Source: Chitinophaga oryziterrae
Lineage (GTDB): Bacteria; Bacteroidota; Bacteroidia; Chitinophagales; Chitinophagaceae
DNA length: 64,000 nt
Assembly (NCBI RefSeq): GCF_009758125.1
Contig: NZ_WRXO01000002.1
Span: forward strand, 372,001-436,000
Direction of reading: 5' to 3'
The translations under genes and the position numbers were made by a program. The notes beneath the pieces are model-generated. The model was not told where the DNA came from, did not search any database, and was given only the letters and a program-made list of their open reading frames with translations. This document shows, in pieces, positions 33,695-43,155 of the stretch. The stretch's first letter is position 1. Each line of letters begins with the position of its first letter.

Positions 33695-34749
33695 CAAGCA
33701 AAAATAAGCAACATGCTAAAACCGACCGGCTGATAACCATTATCACCGGCTGGATAGCGGGGATCATCATGGTCGTATTGGCGATATGGGGCCTTCTTAC
33801 ATTACGCACCTTATATATCTATGAAGAAACGAACGATGCCCAGGTAGAGGAATATATTAATCCTGTAACTACCAGGGTAACCGGTTATATAACCAAAATC
33901 AGTTACGAAGAAAATCAGGACGTAAAGAAAGGAGATACTTTACTGGTGATAGATAATAACGAATTCAAGCTGCAACAACAGGAGGCAGGCGCTGCGCTTT
34001 CCAATGCAGAGGCACAGGTCCCTGTTTTAGAAAGCAATGTGAATACCGTGAGCAAATCGGCTGAAGCATTACAAGCACAGATAGCTTCCTCTAAAGCCAG
34101 ACTCTGGAAGCAGGAACAGGAATATGCACGTTATCAGAAATTGTTTGATGTAGAATCTGCCACACAGCAACAACTGGAAAATGTAAAGACCGCCCTTGAT
34201 GTGGCCAAAGCAGATTATCAGTCTGCCATTGATAACTATGCGGCGGCTATTTCCCGTATACAGGATATTAAAGCGCAGAAAGCAGTGGCGCTTACTGAAA
34301 TTCAGCGCCGGCAGGCCATGTTGGGGCGTAATAACTTAGACGTTACTTATACCGTGATCATTGCACCTTACAATGGTAAAATGGGACGCAGGACCATCCA
34401 GGAAGGACAGGTGGTACAGGCTGGGCAAACACTGGCATTTATAGTGAATCAGTCCGCCGGAAAATGGGTCACCGCTAATTTTAAAGAAACACAGGTGAGT
34501 AAGATGCATATAGGACAGAAGGCAGAAATTGAAACAGATGCTTTTCCCGGAAAGATCTTTACAGGCAGCGTAGAATCCTTTTCTCCTGCTACCGGATCAA
34601 GGTTCTCTCTGTTACCCCCGGATAATGCTTCGGGTAATTTTGTGAAGATAGTACAGCGTATACCGGTGAGGATCAAACTGGCAGGCCCTGTTGCAGAAAC
34701 TGTTTTACTGAGAGCAGGGATGAATGCAACTGTATCAATAAAGAAATAA
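33691..34749 (+). CDS. HlyD/EmrA-type membrane fusion protein
   Basis: The 352-residue protein has one N-terminal membrane anchor (IAGIIMVVLAIWGLLTLRTL), a lipoyl/barrel-sandwich part (VTGYITKISYEENQDVKKGD, then IVNQSAGKWVTANFKE), a coiled-coil hairpin between about 100 and 210, and a C-terminal beta-barrel. This matches EmrA-like adaptor proteins of MFS-type pumps. It overlaps the TolC gene (4 bp) and the MFS gene (1 bp, TAATG). Confidence 0.93.
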   Translation: MTSKNKQHAKTDRLITIITGWIAGIIMVVLAIWGLLTLRTLYIYEETNDAQVEEYINPVTTRVTGYITKISYEENQDVKKGDTLLVIDNNEFKLQQQEAGAALSNAEAQVPVLESNVNTVSKSAEALQAQIASSKARLWKQEQEYARYQKLFDVESATQQQLENVKTALDVAKADYQSAIDNYAAAISRIQDIKAQKAVALTEIQRRQAMLGRNNLDVTYTVIIAPYNGKMGRRTIQEGQVVQAGQTLAFIVNQSAGKWVTANFKETQVSKMHIGQKAEIETDAFPGKIFTGSVESFSPATGSRFSLLPPDNASGNFVKIVQRIPVRIKLAGPVAETVLLRAGMNATVSIKK

Positions 34750-36344
34750 TGCTTAACAACAACACGATATTCAAACCATGGGCCTCTGAATGGCTGATCA
34801 GGATGGTGATCTTTATCAATATCCTGCCGTCCATGCTGATATTCGGTATCTCTACCGCCAATGGTAGCGGAGCAACCGGATACTATGGTATTGAACCTGC
34901 AGATGTGCAATATTCCATGATCGTGTTTTATGCAGCCCTGGCAGGGTTCTTTGCATTGGAACGCCGCTTCTTTTCTTTCATCGCCAGTAAGGAATACCTG
35001 ATTATAGGTACCGTATTACAGATCGTTACCTCTTATGGTTGTTATATCACCCATCATTTCTATATTTTATTATTACTGCGTTTTATACAAGGCATGGCAA
35101 ACTGTATGTCTACCAGCATTTGTATCACTTTAATATTCAGCCGGCTGAGAGATGCAAGGGCCCGCGAAATTGGCTACTCCGTTTTTTATTGCATGCTGTT
35201 GGGTATGACCGCAGTCACTACTTTATTAACCGCTTCCATCTTAGACGCTTTTGATTTTAATGTCTTATACAAATGGATGATCTTTATGTATGTGCCGGGT
35301 ACTGTCCTCTTATATCTCATGATGAATAAAGTGAGATTAAATGGGAAAGTACCACTGTACCAGCTCGACTGGTCCAGCTTTATCATCTATACCAGCGCGC
35401 TTTGCCTGATGGGGTATGTGTTGTTATACGGACAACAATATTACTGGTTCCATGATCCGCGCATCACTGCAGCAATGATTGCTGTAGTGATCTTATTCTT
35501 ATTGCACATCTTAAGACAAGGTGCTTTGAAAAGAGCTTACCTGAGTCTGGAAGTATTTAAATACCGGAACTATATAGTAGGTATTATACTGATCTTTATC
35601 CTCTATATATGCAGAGGGGCCTTAAACATCACCACTGGCTATTTTACGACGGTACTGGGGATGGATCCCCGGCATCTGGCCTATATATTACTGGCAAATA
35701 TCGGAGGTATCCTGATGGGGGTACTGATTTCTTCCAGATGGATTTTACTGAAGATGAAAATCCGTTTACTATGGATATTGGGATTCTCACTGCTGCTGGT
35801 ATTTCATATATGGATGCACTCGTTGTTTGCGACACAGGCAGATGCCAGTACTTTTATTATCCCTTTAATTATACAGGGCTTAGGCGCCGGGCTGTTGATG
35901 GCGCCCGTGATCATCTTTTGTATTTCTTCTGTACCTGCGCATCTGGGCGGTACTGCTTCTGCTACAGGCGTATTATTCCGGTTCTCAGGTTTTTGCGGAA
36001 GTATTGCACTGATTAACTATTTTCAGCTATATGATAAAAGCAATCATTACAACCGTTTCCTGGATAATATCTCTGTATTGGATCCACTTGTCCCTGTCAG
36101 ACTTTCTCAATATAAAGGCGCTTTAACAGCTAAAGGTTTGCCGGCAGACCAGGCTGCTAAAATAGCTAACGGGTTATTATACCGGTCTGCTGATATCCAG
36201 TCACAGATCCGTTATGCTATGGATTATTATTACCTCATCAGCTGTATGCTGATAATAGTAATATTACTGATAGCTATATTGCCTTATCTGAACCGTACGG
36301 TTATCAATCTGAGAAATAATCAGCCGGCGCCGGCATCTTATTAA
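34749..36344 (+). CDS. DHA2-family MFS drug exporter (EmrB-like)
   Basis: The 531-residue protein has about fourteen hydrophobic segments, the DHA2 family size, and follows the HlyD gene with a one-base overlap. Together with TolC and HlyD proteins it forms a tripartite pump that crosses both membranes. Typical MFS motif A is poorly kept, so substrates cannot be predicted. The 3' end meets the convergent helical-protein gene with a 4-bp overlap. Confidence 0.9.
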   Translation: MLNNNTIFKPWASEWLIRMVIFINILPSMLIFGISTANGSGATGYYGIEPADVQYSMIVFYAALAGFFALERRFFSFIASKEYLIIGTVLQIVTSYGCYITHHFYILLLLRFIQGMANCMSTSICITLIFSRLRDARAREIGYSVFYCMLLGMTAVTTLLTASILDAFDFNVLYKWMIFMYVPGTVLLYLMMNKVRLNGKVPLYQLDWSSFIIYTSALCLMGYVLLYGQQYYWFHDPRITAAMIAVVILFLLHILRQGALKRAYLSLEVFKYRNYIVGIILIFILYICRGALNITTGYFTTVLGMDPRHLAYILLANIGGILMGVLISSRWILLKMKIRLLWILGFSLLLVFHIWMHSLFATQADASTFIIPLIIQGLGAGLLMAPVIIFCISSVPAHLGGTASATGVLFRFSGFCGSIALINYFQLYDKSNHYNRFLDNISVLDPLVPVRLSQYKGALTAKGLPADQAAKIANGLLYRSADIQSQIRYAMDYYYLISCMLIIVILLIAILPYLNRTVINLRNNQPAPASY

Positions 36345-37864
36345 TATTCTCTTTCGTACTTCTCTTTCAATACCTCACCTAAAGGTTTCTTTTTTAGTTT
36401 TGCTTCTATCCATGATGAAAAATCAAACAGTTTCAATTGTTGGCGCTCATATTTATCAGCACGGATCTTATCGAAACTGGTATTGACCTTTTTCCACAAT
36501 GCCAGTCGTATAGTAGTGACAGCAGGAACTTCCCCTCCACTCAGGAACTTGATCACTGTCCTTTCCAGTAAATAAGAACGTTTACTGTCCGGTTGCAGAT
36601 GTCTCCGGAATGCCCTTGTTTCATAGCGGATATATTCATAATTACCCAGCTCATATTGAATAAGCAGATGTACTAAACGAAAAGTACGATAGATGGGAAG
36701 AGAGCTGTACAGGTTACTCTGTTGCAATACCTGGTCTATGGCGTTATGCGCCTGATTGATATCATCATTGCCTAAATGGACCAATGCCTGGTACAGGTAT
36801 ATCTCCGCCTGTTTACCAATATCAAGCAGGTGCATGCTCTTCTGTAACGTAACCGCAAACTGTTTTTGTAAAATTAAGGCTGCCGGAAAGTTACCACTAT
36901 CAATATAGCTGCCCAATTCATAAATGAATAATAAGCGTTGCACCATTACTTCAAAATATGCACCGTCACTTTTAAATCGTCTTACTTTATCGAGAAAAGA
37001 ATGCAACTCTTTATAACGTTTCGCAGCACGTAAACTATCCAGTATACCTTCTATCACTAACAGATGATCTGCCGGTGTATCATCAAAAAGATAAGCATGT
37101 GTTTCAAAGAGGATTTCCAGATCATGAAAGAGTTGCAGTGCCGCTGTATAATCTCCTGTAATAAGAAAATAATGTGCCTGAAAGAGAAGATGTGTCTTCC
37201 TCACTGCAGGAGTTGCAGATGCAGCGAGTATCTCCTCTTGTGTTACCAGTCCGTCCAATGCTTCCTGCTGACGTACACTTCGTGCCATACCCTGATACAG
37301 CAGGCGATGCCGGAGTATTTCGTAAAGAGAGGTCTGCTCATGATGTTGCTGTAATTTTTTTAAAGACAGGTTGATGTTTGCCTGTTTTTGTAAGAGTACA
37401 GCTTCTGTCAGGTCGGGGAAATTCAGTTGATTTAATAAACGGATCTCCTGTTGCTTCGCCCATAATAGCAGTAGTTCATTTTCGCGTTCACCTGCAAGTC
37501 CCTGTATTTTTTGCAATTGTTTCAACGCTTCTTCATGCAGGGACCTTTCAAAGAGAATATCAGCTTTCAGAATGCCGGTAGTGATGATGGCAGTCTGGTC
37601 CCGCTGAAGGCGTAGATGCAGCAGGCAATCCAGCAGTATCTTGTACAGGTATTTACTGCATACTTCATAACTGCTGCCAGCATGTTGTTGCAAAAATATT
37701 TCTTTGATTGCAGCCGCATTTTTGAATGATTGTTTTTCCAGCAGATCAAAAAGATGTACATAATCTTTACTGCCTTGTTGTAAGGAGGTGTATAAACGAA
37801 AATATCTTTTCTCTGCTTTCGTAAGTGTATTAATAAGCCGGTTAAGCATATCAGCTTTGGCCAT
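36341..37864 (-). CDS. Large alpha-helical (TPR-like) cytoplasmic protein
   Basis: The 507-residue protein has no signal peptide or membrane span and is almost entirely helical, with repeated patterns that resemble TPR-type solenoids (GDYTAALQLFHDLEILFETH, GNFPAALILQKQFAVTLQK, GNDDINQAHNAIDQVLQQ). I do not recognise a named family. It is transcribed away from the big surface-protein operon starting at 38762, with an 897-bp gap between them. A regulatory or scaffold role is possible but not shown. Confidence 0.7.
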   Translation of the reverse strand: MAKADMLNRLINTLTKAEKRYFRLYTSLQQGSKDYVHLFDLLEKQSFKNAAAIKEIFLQQHAGSSYEVCSKYLYKILLDCLLHLRLQRDQTAIITTGILKADILFERSLHEEALKQLQKIQGLAGERENELLLLWAKQQEIRLLNQLNFPDLTEAVLLQKQANINLSLKKLQQHHEQTSLYEILRHRLLYQGMARSVRQQEALDGLVTQEEILAASATPAVRKTHLLFQAHYFLITGDYTAALQLFHDLEILFETHAYLFDDTPADHLLVIEGILDSLRAAKRYKELHSFLDKVRRFKSDGAYFEVMVQRLLFIYELGSYIDSGNFPAALILQKQFAVTLQKSMHLLDIGKQAEIYLYQALVHLGNDDINQAHNAIDQVLQQSNLYSSLPIYRTFRLVHLLIQYELGNYEYIRYETRAFRRHLQPDSKRSYLLERTVIKFLSGGEVPAVTTIRLALWKKVNTSFDKIRADKYERQQLKLFDFSSWIEAKLKKKPLGEVLKEKYEREY

Positions 37865-38761
37865 AGGGTCTGCGATTTATGGTTGATGTACTCTACTGCG
37901 TCATTTCCGCAATGGGCAATGGCAATTATAGGCTTCGTTTACAATAACGTGATCAAACAAATAAAGTCAAAATAACGGATACTTTTATAAGGACTGTCTT
38001 ATGGGTAGTGCCTCAGTTTGATTACATAATCTTCGCGCCAGATGTTGTTGATCGATAAATACACCTTATCTGACGTGAATATTAGGTGAAGTTAAATTGA
38101 AAAACAAATGCTGGACCCATATTCCAAAGCTAAATCAGAGAACTAAACAGTCAGATACAGTGTATTTATGATTAACAACATCTGCCAATCTGTGCTTTTA
38201 ATTTACCGCTAATATAAAAACAGACTTGATTCATTATATGATCTTTCTTTCCTTTGGATTATCATTATTGTATTAGTTTAAAATACTATTTGAATAAAGT
38301 AATAAACTAACATTCAATATTTTATATCAATATTAAACTAGCTCATCCGGAAAATAGTACCGGTTTGGGAATGTCTTTTGTAAAAGAAAAATGGCAAAAA
38401 AGTTATGCCACGGGTCACTATATTTGAATTGAAAAGTGTTCCCGTTATAAGCCCTCAAATGAAAAGAGAAGAGTATATCAATCAAAATTATTGTAGCTGA
38501 AATCTAAAGACGAACAATTAACCGGCAACTTCAACACAAATTTATTTTTTTAACCTAAAATATATATAAACACCTTGATGAAAAATATACGCTAAATCGT
38601 TTTATAAGACGCCATTCCGTATTATCCACGTTATTGTAGCCACGGGTCAGGTAAGTGTGTTTTCTCCCTTTACAAAGCACGGCAGCGTCCTTTCTATTCT
38701 CATTTTTTATGATTCTGATGTAATCGATTACTGATGTAATCCCTGTCTAAAATATTTTACT
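37865..38761. other. Long non-coding gap before the SusC/SusD operon
   Basis: No coding sequence was found in 897 bp. The gap holds a 146-bp inverted-repeat element (38039-38184), a TATATTTG box at 38419-38426 that would give a leader of about 330 nt, and the palindrome GTAATCGATTAC at 38720-38731 with two GATGTAATC copies around it. It probably contains the promoter and leader of the large operon. Confidence 0.6.
38039..38184. repeat. 146-bp element with 35-36-bp imperfect terminal inverted repeats
   Basis: The left arm (38039-38074) and the right arm (38150-38184) pair over 35 positions with about three mismatches and one gap; CAGATGTTGTT and ATAAATACAC are identical in both arms. The interior of 75 bp is non-coding. 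It could be a MITE-like relic or a large transcript hairpin. No target-site duplication is evident. Confidence 0.65.
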
Positions 38762-41653
38762 ATGCGTTCATTTGTACGGATCATAATCCCGTGCCTGGCA
38801 GTGCTATGTCTTGCTATACCTGCATTGGGACAGGATACCAGCCGGTCGGCCGTTGTTCAGCTTAAAGCTGATTCTATACCGTTGCAACGGGAAGATATTT
38901 ATCCCTATGCCTCTTTGCAACAACTACTGAAAGGAAATGCTGCCGGTGTATATGTCCAGGAACCCAGCGGGGAACCAGGTAGCATTGGCAGCATCTTCCT
39001 GCGCGGCACTGCTATTCCTTTCCTCAGCAGCAAAGATATCTACGAGGCTCAACCTACTGTTATCCTGGATGGTATTCCACTCATCATGGACCATCCGTTC
39101 ACATTCGATATACAGTCATTTGATTACAACCACCTGGGGCCTGCTACTAATCTTTTATCAGCTATTGATCTCAACAATATTGCTACGGTGGAAGTCGTGA
39201 AAGACTTTGGCCGGGCTGCCATCTATGGCCCACGTGCGGCCAATGGTGGCGTGATACTGATCACTACCAAAGCGCCGGTAACCGGCAGGCGTAAGATCAG
39301 TTTCAATACTTACTTTGGTATCGTACAACGCCCGGGTATCTTCACTACGAACGCAAAGTTTGAAAATGACTTCCGCCGGAAATTCTACGATAAATATGCT
39401 ACTACGGAACAACAGCAAACTTATCCGCTCTACCTGCGGGACTCTACCAACGCTGCTTATTATGGTCCTTCCAACTGGACAGACCTCTACTATAAAAATA
39501 AACCTGTCTATGGTGTGAATGCAAGCCTGTCGAGCGGCACAGACCGTGCTAACTTCATGTTCGCGGCCGGTAATCAACGTTCTTCCAATTCCGCGGATAA
39601 CACCCGCATGGACCGCTACAACGCTATGTTCGAAATCAACATGGTGCCCCTGCATAACTTCACCATCTCCTCTATGATCAGCGCTTCCCGCCTGGAACGT
39701 AAACGTAATACATGGCTGCGCGACCGGTTTGCTGAAATGCAATACCTGCCGGATCTCAGCAACCCATTACCTCCTAATAAACAACTCTACGGACAATATC
39801 TGCATGAATACACGAAATCATTTGATGATAATAAAACCAATGAAGTAAACGGGTACTTCAAGCTGAATGTAACAATAGCTGATGATTTTCACTTTGAATC
39901 TAACTTCGGATTTGATTATAATGAAGGTGTACGCGATGTGTTCTATCCCAGTACCCTCATGGAAACAGTGAATTATCTCTCTAATTATTTCGGGTATAAT
40001 CAACGCGTATACTTCAACAATACACTTACCTATCATCATAAATGGAACTTCAAACACGACCTTACAATAGAAGGGGGAGAAGTGTTTCAGTCGGATTACA
40101 ACCGCTATAACTACGCCTACGCCTACAAAGGACCGAATGACCTGATCCGTATCAATCTTTTGTATTCAGATAACACACAAAACAATTACCTGTCCCCGAA
40201 ATCATTCAATCATGCGCTCATCTTTTCATTCATGGATAAACAACGGCATCGCCTGTTATCCTTCTACGGACGCATGGCCTATAATTACAACGATAAGCTG
40301 GACTTCTCCGTATTAATGCGTGCAGACGGTTCTTCCAGCGCGCAGCCCGACAACTGGTGGATGTATTCACCCACCTTCACCGCGGGCCTCAACCTTAAAA
40401 ACACCTGGCTGCAGGATTACAACGCTGTCAATAACCTGCGACTGCATGCCAGCTGGGGAAGAGTAGGCAGACTGCTGCCCGACGACCGCTTCGGGGAAGG
40501 GCCGCAATACACATCCGACCTTTCATTCAGTAATAACCCTGTACGCTTTTCCTACAACGGGTTTCCTGGTATCAGTCGTGCCTACTCGTCCGGATATATC
40601 GGCTATGGTATCACCTGGCCTTATACAGACCAACTGGATATTGGTGCAGATGCTTCTTTTCTGGGTAACCGTGTAAACGCTTCGTTCGATGTGTACAATA
40701 AGATCGATAACAACATGATCTTAGGTGTACCCTTCTCCGCAGAATACGGTTATACCTCCCAGTTTAAAAACGGGATGAAAGTGCGCAACCAGGGAATTGA
40801 CCTGTCCGTACAGGCGTCTGTGTTACCACGTAACAGCAAACTGCAATGGGTCCCCGGCATCAATCTCAATTACAACCGCAATACCTTATTGGCATTACCT
40901 GGTGGATTGGATCAACTGGTGGTAGGGGATAAACTCTTACAGGTAGGCCATTCCATAGATCAATACTGGGTATTGCAAAACGAAGGTATCTATAACAGGG
41001 ATTCAGATATCCCCGTAAATCATACTACCGGAAAACAACTGAATTATAAAGGTATTCCCATACTGGCGGGAGATCCCAGATGGAAAGACCTGAACAATGA
41101 TAATATCATCGATGATAAGGATAAGACCCTGAAAGGGCATGTAATGCCCGTAGTATCCGGTGGGTTCTCCAATGATATCTACTGGCGTGGTTTCACATTA
41201 GGCGTTTCTTTCTACTACGCATTGGGTCGCAAAATCATGAACGCAGAAATGGCTAACCACTTTGATTTTATCAACCGGGAAGGGAAGATAGACATGAGTG
41301 CCGTGAAAGAAATTACCTTCTGGAGTAAAGCCGGTAATTACGATAAATATCCCGTTTACAATCCCTGGAGTACGGTAGATGCTTATCGTACCGATCAGGA
41401 CCTCTTCCTGGAAAACGGCTCTTTCCTGAAACTGCGGAACCTCTCCCTGCAATATGATTTAACAAGGGCTAAATGGTGGAAACGTAAATATGCACTGACT
41501 AAGTTCATCGTATACGCAACAGCCAGCAATCTTTTTACCATCACACCATATACCGGTGGTGATCCTGAACTGACAGACTACAACGGCTTTGATACAGGCT
41601 ACGGATTACCCATCCCTAAAACATATACCATCGGGCTAAAAATGGATTTATAA
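38762..41653 (+). CDS. SusC/RagA-type TonB-linked receptor, short form
   Basis: The 963-residue protein has a signal peptide (LAVLCLAIPALGQ) and goes directly into the plug domain (LLKGNAAGVYVQEPSGEPGS, FLRGTAIPFLS, IATVEVVKDFGRAAIYGPRA, GVILITTK), followed by a large barrel. The usual N-terminal carboxypeptidase-like domain of SusC proteins is missing, and no TonB box is obvious before the plug. The next gene encodes a SusD protein and overlaps by one base (TAATG), so the two form a glycan- or peptide-uptake pair in the outer membrane. This is the first gene of a ten-gene operon. Confidence 0.9.
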   Translation: MRSFVRIIIPCLAVLCLAIPALGQDTSRSAVVQLKADSIPLQREDIYPYASLQQLLKGNAAGVYVQEPSGEPGSIGSIFLRGTAIPFLSSKDIYEAQPTVILDGIPLIMDHPFTFDIQSFDYNHLGPATNLLSAIDLNNIATVEVVKDFGRAAIYGPRAANGGVILITTKAPVTGRRKISFNTYFGIVQRPGIFTTNAKFENDFRRKFYDKYATTEQQQTYPLYLRDSTNAAYYGPSNWTDLYYKNKPVYGVNASLSSGTDRANFMFAAGNQRSSNSADNTRMDRYNAMFEINMVPLHNFTISSMISASRLERKRNTWLRDRFAEMQYLPDLSNPLPPNKQLYGQYLHEYTKSFDDNKTNEVNGYFKLNVTIADDFHFESNFGFDYNEGVRDVFYPSTLMETVNYLSNYFGYNQRVYFNNTLTYHHKWNFKHDLTIEGGEVFQSDYNRYNYAYAYKGPNDLIRINLLYSDNTQNNYLSPKSFNHALIFSFMDKQRHRLLSFYGRMAYNYNDKLDFSVLMRADGSSSAQPDNWWMYSPTFTAGLNLKNTWLQDYNAVNNLRLHASWGRVGRLLPDDRFGEGPQYTSDLSFSNNPVRFSYNGFPGISRAYSSGYIGYGITWPYTDQLDIGADASFLGNRVNASFDVYNKIDNNMILGVPFSAEYGYTSQFKNGMKVRNQGIDLSVQASVLPRNSKLQWVPGINLNYNRNTLLALPGGLDQLVVGDKLLQVGHSIDQYWVLQNEGIYNRDSDIPVNHTTGKQLNYKGIPILAGDPRWKDLNNDNIIDDKDKTLKGHVMPVVSGGFSNDIYWRGFTLGVSFYYALGRKIMNAEMANHFDFINREGKIDMSAVKEITFWSKAGNYDKYPVYNPWSTVDAYRTDQDLFLENGSFLKLRNLSLQYDLTRAKWWKRKYALTKFIVYATASNLFTITPYTGGDPELTDYNGFDTGYGLPIPKTYTIGLKMDL

Positions 41654-43155
41654 TGAAGTACCTACTGATATTTACATTGATCTTCTTTACCAGCTGTAAA
41701 AAAGTGCTGGATATCAACTCCTCTCATGCTGTATCAGAGGCCAACTTCTGGAATTCCCATGAAGATACCCGTACTGCACTGATAGGTGTATATGGCCTGA
41801 TGCGTGCTGCTATGGCAGATAATAATGCCTGGTGGATGTATGGGGAACTGCGGAACGGCGATTTCTCCGCTCTGCAACGGCAGGATATGAAAGCCATCAT
41901 CCGCGGTGATCTGCGGGCTGCTTATCCGCTCTTGCAATCCTTGTCAAACTGGCGCCGGTTTTATGCGGTCATCAATGCGGCTAATATGTTCCTGGAACAT
42001 GTTAGCGAAGTGAAAGCACGGGACCCTAAATATTCTGAGCAGAATATGCGGGTAGACATAGCACAGATGCGCTTCATGCGTGCTTATACTTATTTTTTCA
42101 TGGTGTCTGTATGGGGAGATGTGCCATTGATCACTACTTCTCATGATGGTGAATTTGAAAACAGACCAAGGGAAAATCAGCAGACGGTTTTAGCTTTTGT
42201 AGAGAAAGAAATGTTGCAGTCTGCTGCCGACCTGCCTTATAGATACAGCGCTGACGATCCGCAGCAGTCCGGTAGCTACTATAATGAAACAAGTACACGC
42301 TGGGCGGGGGTGCTTGCCCGCAAACTCACGGCCTATGCTTTACTGGCACATGTTGCTGCCTGGGAAGGCAAATACGTGGACGCTTCTGTATACGGACAAT
42401 TTGTACTCGACAACTACTCCAAAGCAGGTAGTTATTACCTCGGTACGGAAGACCTTACCCGCTCCGGTGGTTTCTTTAAATGGAAACAGGATAATCATAT
42501 CCTGGGGTTCAACTTCGACTGGGGACATGTAGATGCTACCTTTTCCGGTCACCTGGAAGAAATGACCCTGGCAAAACCAGTCATAGATAAAGCCCTGCCG
42601 GATATCTACGTGATGAAGGATACCATCCTTTCCGTATTTGATCAGCCGCTCGACGAACGGTTTAGTCTGGATACACTAACGGGGGCGCCTACATCGGAAC
42701 GGTATTTTGCCAACTTCAACAGCCAGGTACCCATCTTCAATAAAGTAAAAGTGATCCAGGATGGTAATACGGCGGACCCTTCTTTCAGGATCTTCTCCAG
42801 CACCATCATCATCACGCGTCTGGAAAACATTACCCTGTTACAGGCGGAAGCACTGGCCGTAATAGGGCAGCAACAACGGGCTATTGACCTGCTCAATACC
42901 ATCAGGGACTTACGCAGAATAAAACGGTACGACCAGGTACGTGAAGGAGACCTGATAGATGCCATCTTCAGGGAACGCCGTAAAGAATTGATGGGAGAAG
43001 GCTGGCGCTGGTTCGATCTCATTCGCTATAATAAGATCAAACAAAATGATCCTGCCTTTATGCAAATGATCGCAAACGGCGGTATATACTGGCCTGTGGC
43101 CGATGAGATCATCACACAAAATCCATTGATCAAACAAAATCCTTACTGGCAATGA
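41653..43155 (+). CDS. SusD/RagB-type surface lipoprotein (pair 1)
   Basis: The 500-residue lipoprotein has the lipobox FFTSCKK and the SusD helical fold markers: ANFWNSHEDTRTALIGVYGL near residue 30, MRFMRAYTYFFMVSVWGDVP near 140, and the C-terminal QAEALAVIGQQQRAIDLLNT and RRKELMGEGWRWFDLIRYNK. It should sit as a lid on the preceding SusC barrel and capture the ligand. It overlaps both neighbours (1 bp and 4 bp). Confidence 0.95.
   Translation: MKYLLIFTLIFFTSCKKVLDINSSHAVSEANFWNSHEDTRTALIGVYGLMRAAMADNNAWWMYGELRNGDFSALQRQDMKAIIRGDLRAAYPLLQSLSNWRRFYAVINAANMFLEHVSEVKARDPKYSEQNMRVDIAQMRFMRAYTYFFMVSVWGDVPLITTSHDGEFENRPRENQQTVLAFVEKEMLQSAADLPYRYSADDPQQSGSYYNETSTRWAGVLARKLTAYALLAHVAAWEGKYVDASVYGQFVLDNYSKAGSYYLGTEDLTRSGGFFKWKQDNHILGFNFDWGHVDATFSGHLEEMTLAKPVIDKALPDIYVMKDTILSVFDQPLDERFSLDTLTGAPTSERYFANFNSQVPIFNKVKVIQDGNTADPSFRIFSSTIIITRLENITLLQAEALAVIGQQQRAIDLLNTIRDLRRIKRYDQVREGDLIDAIFRERRKELMGEGWRWFDLIRYNKIKQNDPAFMQMIANGGIYWPVADEIITQNPLIKQNPYWQ

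Noticed and set aside
38720..38731. Palindrome GTAATCGATTAC as a firm operator for the SusC operon
   Set aside because: Short AT-rich palindromes are expected by chance in an 897-bp AT-rich gap; only noted in the region description.
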